Part shown: piece after piece, positions 6,498-7,640 of the stretch
Layout of the letters: each line of letters begins with the position of its first letter
How positions within the stretch are numbered: the stretch's first letter is position 1
Origin: Armatimonadota bacterium
GTDB taxonomy: Bacteria > Armatimonadota > Fimbriimonadia > Fimbriimonadales > Fimbriimonadaceae
NCBI GenBank assembly: GCA_023392285.1
Contig: JAEVZK010000052.1
Coordinates: 1 to 7,640 of the forward strand
Direction of reading: 5' to 3'
DNA: 7,640 bases
Position numbers and translations under genes: made by a program
The notes under the pieces: model-generated
Databases searched by the model: none
What the model saw: only the letters and a program-made list of their open reading frames with translations
What the model was told of the DNA's origin: nothing

Positions 6498-7177
6498 TTG
6501 CCGTCTGCGATCTCGCGATAAATTTCTTCAGGATGCTTGGCACCATCCACCGACTGCAGCATGCCTTTTCCCCGGTAGTAGTCGATCACTGGCTGAGTCT
6601 GTTCGCGGAACACACGGAGCCGCTCTCGAATCGTTTCCGGTTGATCGTCCGTGCGAACGAAAAGCGGGCCGTCACACTTGTCGCAAAGCCCCTCACGCTT
6701 GGGAGGCTTGTTGATGCTGTGATAGATCTCGCCGCACTTCGTGCAGCCCATGCGCCCGGTCAGCCGGCTGAGCACAAGGTCATCGGCAGCGTCCATTGAA
6801 ACCACTTTGTCGAGATGCTCATCCATTTCGGTGAGGAGCTCGTCCAGCGCAACCGCTTGCCGGGTCGTGCGCGGAAAGCCGTCCAAGATGAAGCCGCTCT
6901 TGCGGATCTCATCGGTCCGCAACCGCTTAGCCATCATCTGGATGGTAATCCCGTTCGGTACAAGCTCGCCGCGCTTGATGTAGCTGTTGGCGAGTTCTCC
7001 CAGGTCGGTCTTCGCATCGATTTCCGCGCGAAAGATATTGCCCGAAGATAAAGGCTTCAAACCGAGATTGGCCTCGATCAGAGCCGCCTGAGTTCCCTTT
7101 CCCACTCCCGGCGGCCCGATCAGGATGATCCGAGAACCGTGGGTTAAGCCAACTACCTTTTCCTTCTGCTCCAACAT
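6494..7177 (-). CDS. adk: Adenylate kinase, zinc-LID type with N-terminal extension
   Basis: Adenylate kinase interconverts ATP and AMP with two ADP and maintains cytoplasmic nucleotide balance. The 227-residue product shows the P-loop GPPGVGKGTQ (21-30), the AMP-site segment SSGNIFR (44-50), GFILDGFPR (95-103), TGRMG (140-144), and RTDD (175-178) followed by RERLRVF (184-190). The long LID carries four cysteines, C145-x2-C148-x16-C165-x2-C168, which should bind a structural zinc as in Gram-positive and thermophilic enzymes. Typical proteins begin about three residues before the P-loop strand, so this one has some 15 extra residues. ATG 7177 is nevertheless the only obvious start, two bases after the secY stop. 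Asn47 replaces the Asp usual in the (S/T)GD motif. The gene sits between secY and map in the usual spc-operon order, and both junctions suggest coupled translation. Confidence 0.98.
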   Translation of the reverse strand: MLEQKEKVVGLTHGSRIILIGPPGVGKGTQAALIEANLGLKPLSSGNIFRAEIDAKTDLGELANSYIKRGELVPNGITIQMMAKRLRTDEIRKSGFILDGFPRTTRQAVALDELLTEMDEHLDKVVSMDAADDLVLSRLTGRMGCTKCGEIYHSINKPPKREGLCDKCDGPLFVRTDDQPETIRERLRVFREQTQPVIDYYRGKGMLQSVDGAKHPEEIYREIADGK

Positions 7178-7179
7178 GC

Positions 7180-7640
7180 CTACGAACCGTATTGCTTCAT
7201 CAGCAAGTTAGCCTCGATCTGCCGAAGCGTTTCTAGCGCGACGCTGACGAGAATGAGAAGCGACGTGCCACCCAGGACCGAGACGAAGGAATAGGAAATC
7301 CCCACAAACGCGGGAGCCAGGTACTGGACCAACGCGACCACCGCAAGGAATGCCGCACCCACCACCGTGATGCGCGAAATCACTCCGTCGAGGAAGTCTT
7401 TGGTCTGTTTGCCCGGTCGAACTCCGGGAATGAACGAACCGCCTCGCTTCAGGTTATCGCTCATATCCTCCACGTTGTATTGGATTGCCGTGTAGAAGTA
7501 GGTGAAGAAGAAGATCAGCGCCGTGTAAAACAGAACACCAAACGGATTGATTGGCAGCCACGAGACGACCCGCTGTGATGGGTCGATATATCGCTGGAAC
7601 GTGTTTAGCACGTCGGCGACCGCCGGAAGGTTGCTCTGCA
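7180..7640 (-). CDS. secY: Protein translocase subunit SecY (C-terminal part; 5' end outside window)
   Basis: SecY forms the membrane pore of the Sec translocon with SecE and SecG, exporting and inserting proteins such as the signal-peptide proteins encoded nearby. The window holds the C-terminal 150 or so residues, open across the right edge. Diagnostic segments are the hydrophobic helix around FYTALIFFFTYFYTAIQYN, then DNLKRGGSFIPGVRPGKQT, the RITVVGAAFLAVVALV helix, and GGTSLLILVSVALETLRQIE followed by NLLMKQYGS at the end. These correspond to transmembrane helices 8-10 and the cytoplasmic loop that contacts SecA and the ribosome. The canonical FNP before this loop reads YNV here. The GTG at 7611 is an internal valine codon, since the reading frame continues upstream to the edge. 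adk starts two bases after the stop codon. Confidence 0.97.
   Translation of the reverse strand, partial: QSNLPAVADVLNTFQRYIDPSQRVVSWLPINPFGVLFYTALIFFFTYFYTAIQYNVEDMSDNLKRGGSFIPGVRPGKQTKDFLDGVISRITVVGAAFLAVVALVQYLAPAFVGISYSFVSVLGGTSLLILVSVALETLRQIEANLLMKQYGS

Noticed and set aside
1..7640. tRNA, rRNA, CRISPR array, insertion sequence or prophage
   Set aside because: No cloverleaf, regular repeat-spacer pattern, transposase or terminal inverted repeats were seen. Almost all of the window is accounted for by the genes listed.

Overview
This window is a tightly packed bacterial chromosome segment with only two intergenic gaps over 80 bases (about 1443-1570 and 2291-2377). It suggests a free-living, probably aerobic bacterium with moderately GC-rich DNA and frequent TTG starts (rplA and capA both appear to use TTG). 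The minus-strand order secY-adk-map is the usual order of the bacterial spc ribosomal-protein operon. The DUF3160 protein, the zinc-type adenylate kinase and the scattered ribosomal genes would fit a lineage such as Armatimonadota or Chloroflexota. That placement is a guess from gene content, not something the sequence proves.

Layout from left to right: (1) 1-1442, minus strand: a secreted di-heme cytochrome c peroxidase/MauG-like protein whose last codons run off the left edge. (2) 1443-1570: a short gap with a strong rho-independent terminator for rplA. (3) 1571-2290, minus: rplA (ribosomal protein L1), standing alone with its own -10 box, a GGAGG ribosome binding site and a TTG start. (4) 2291-2377: a compact divergent promoter region. 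(5) 2378-5761, plus: three genes in a row that overlap or nearly touch, namely a small FG-GAP/VCBS-like protein, a 671-residue secreted DUF3160 protein and a CapA-type metallophosphoesterase. (6) 5748-7640, minus: map, adk and the C-terminal third of secY, packed as a translationally coupled operon that meets capA tail to tail with a 14-base overlap.

How the genes work together: secY, adk and map belong to core protein export, nucleotide balance and N-terminal methionine removal, and rplA to the large ribosomal subunit. The plus-strand trio looks like an envelope-associated accessory unit of unknown function. The DUF3160 protein carries a signal peptide, CapA-family enzymes usually act at the cell surface, and the FG-GAP protein has a calcium-binding-loop motif. 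This trio is the best candidate here for a poorly described system. The di-heme protein is probably periplasmic and unrelated to the trio.
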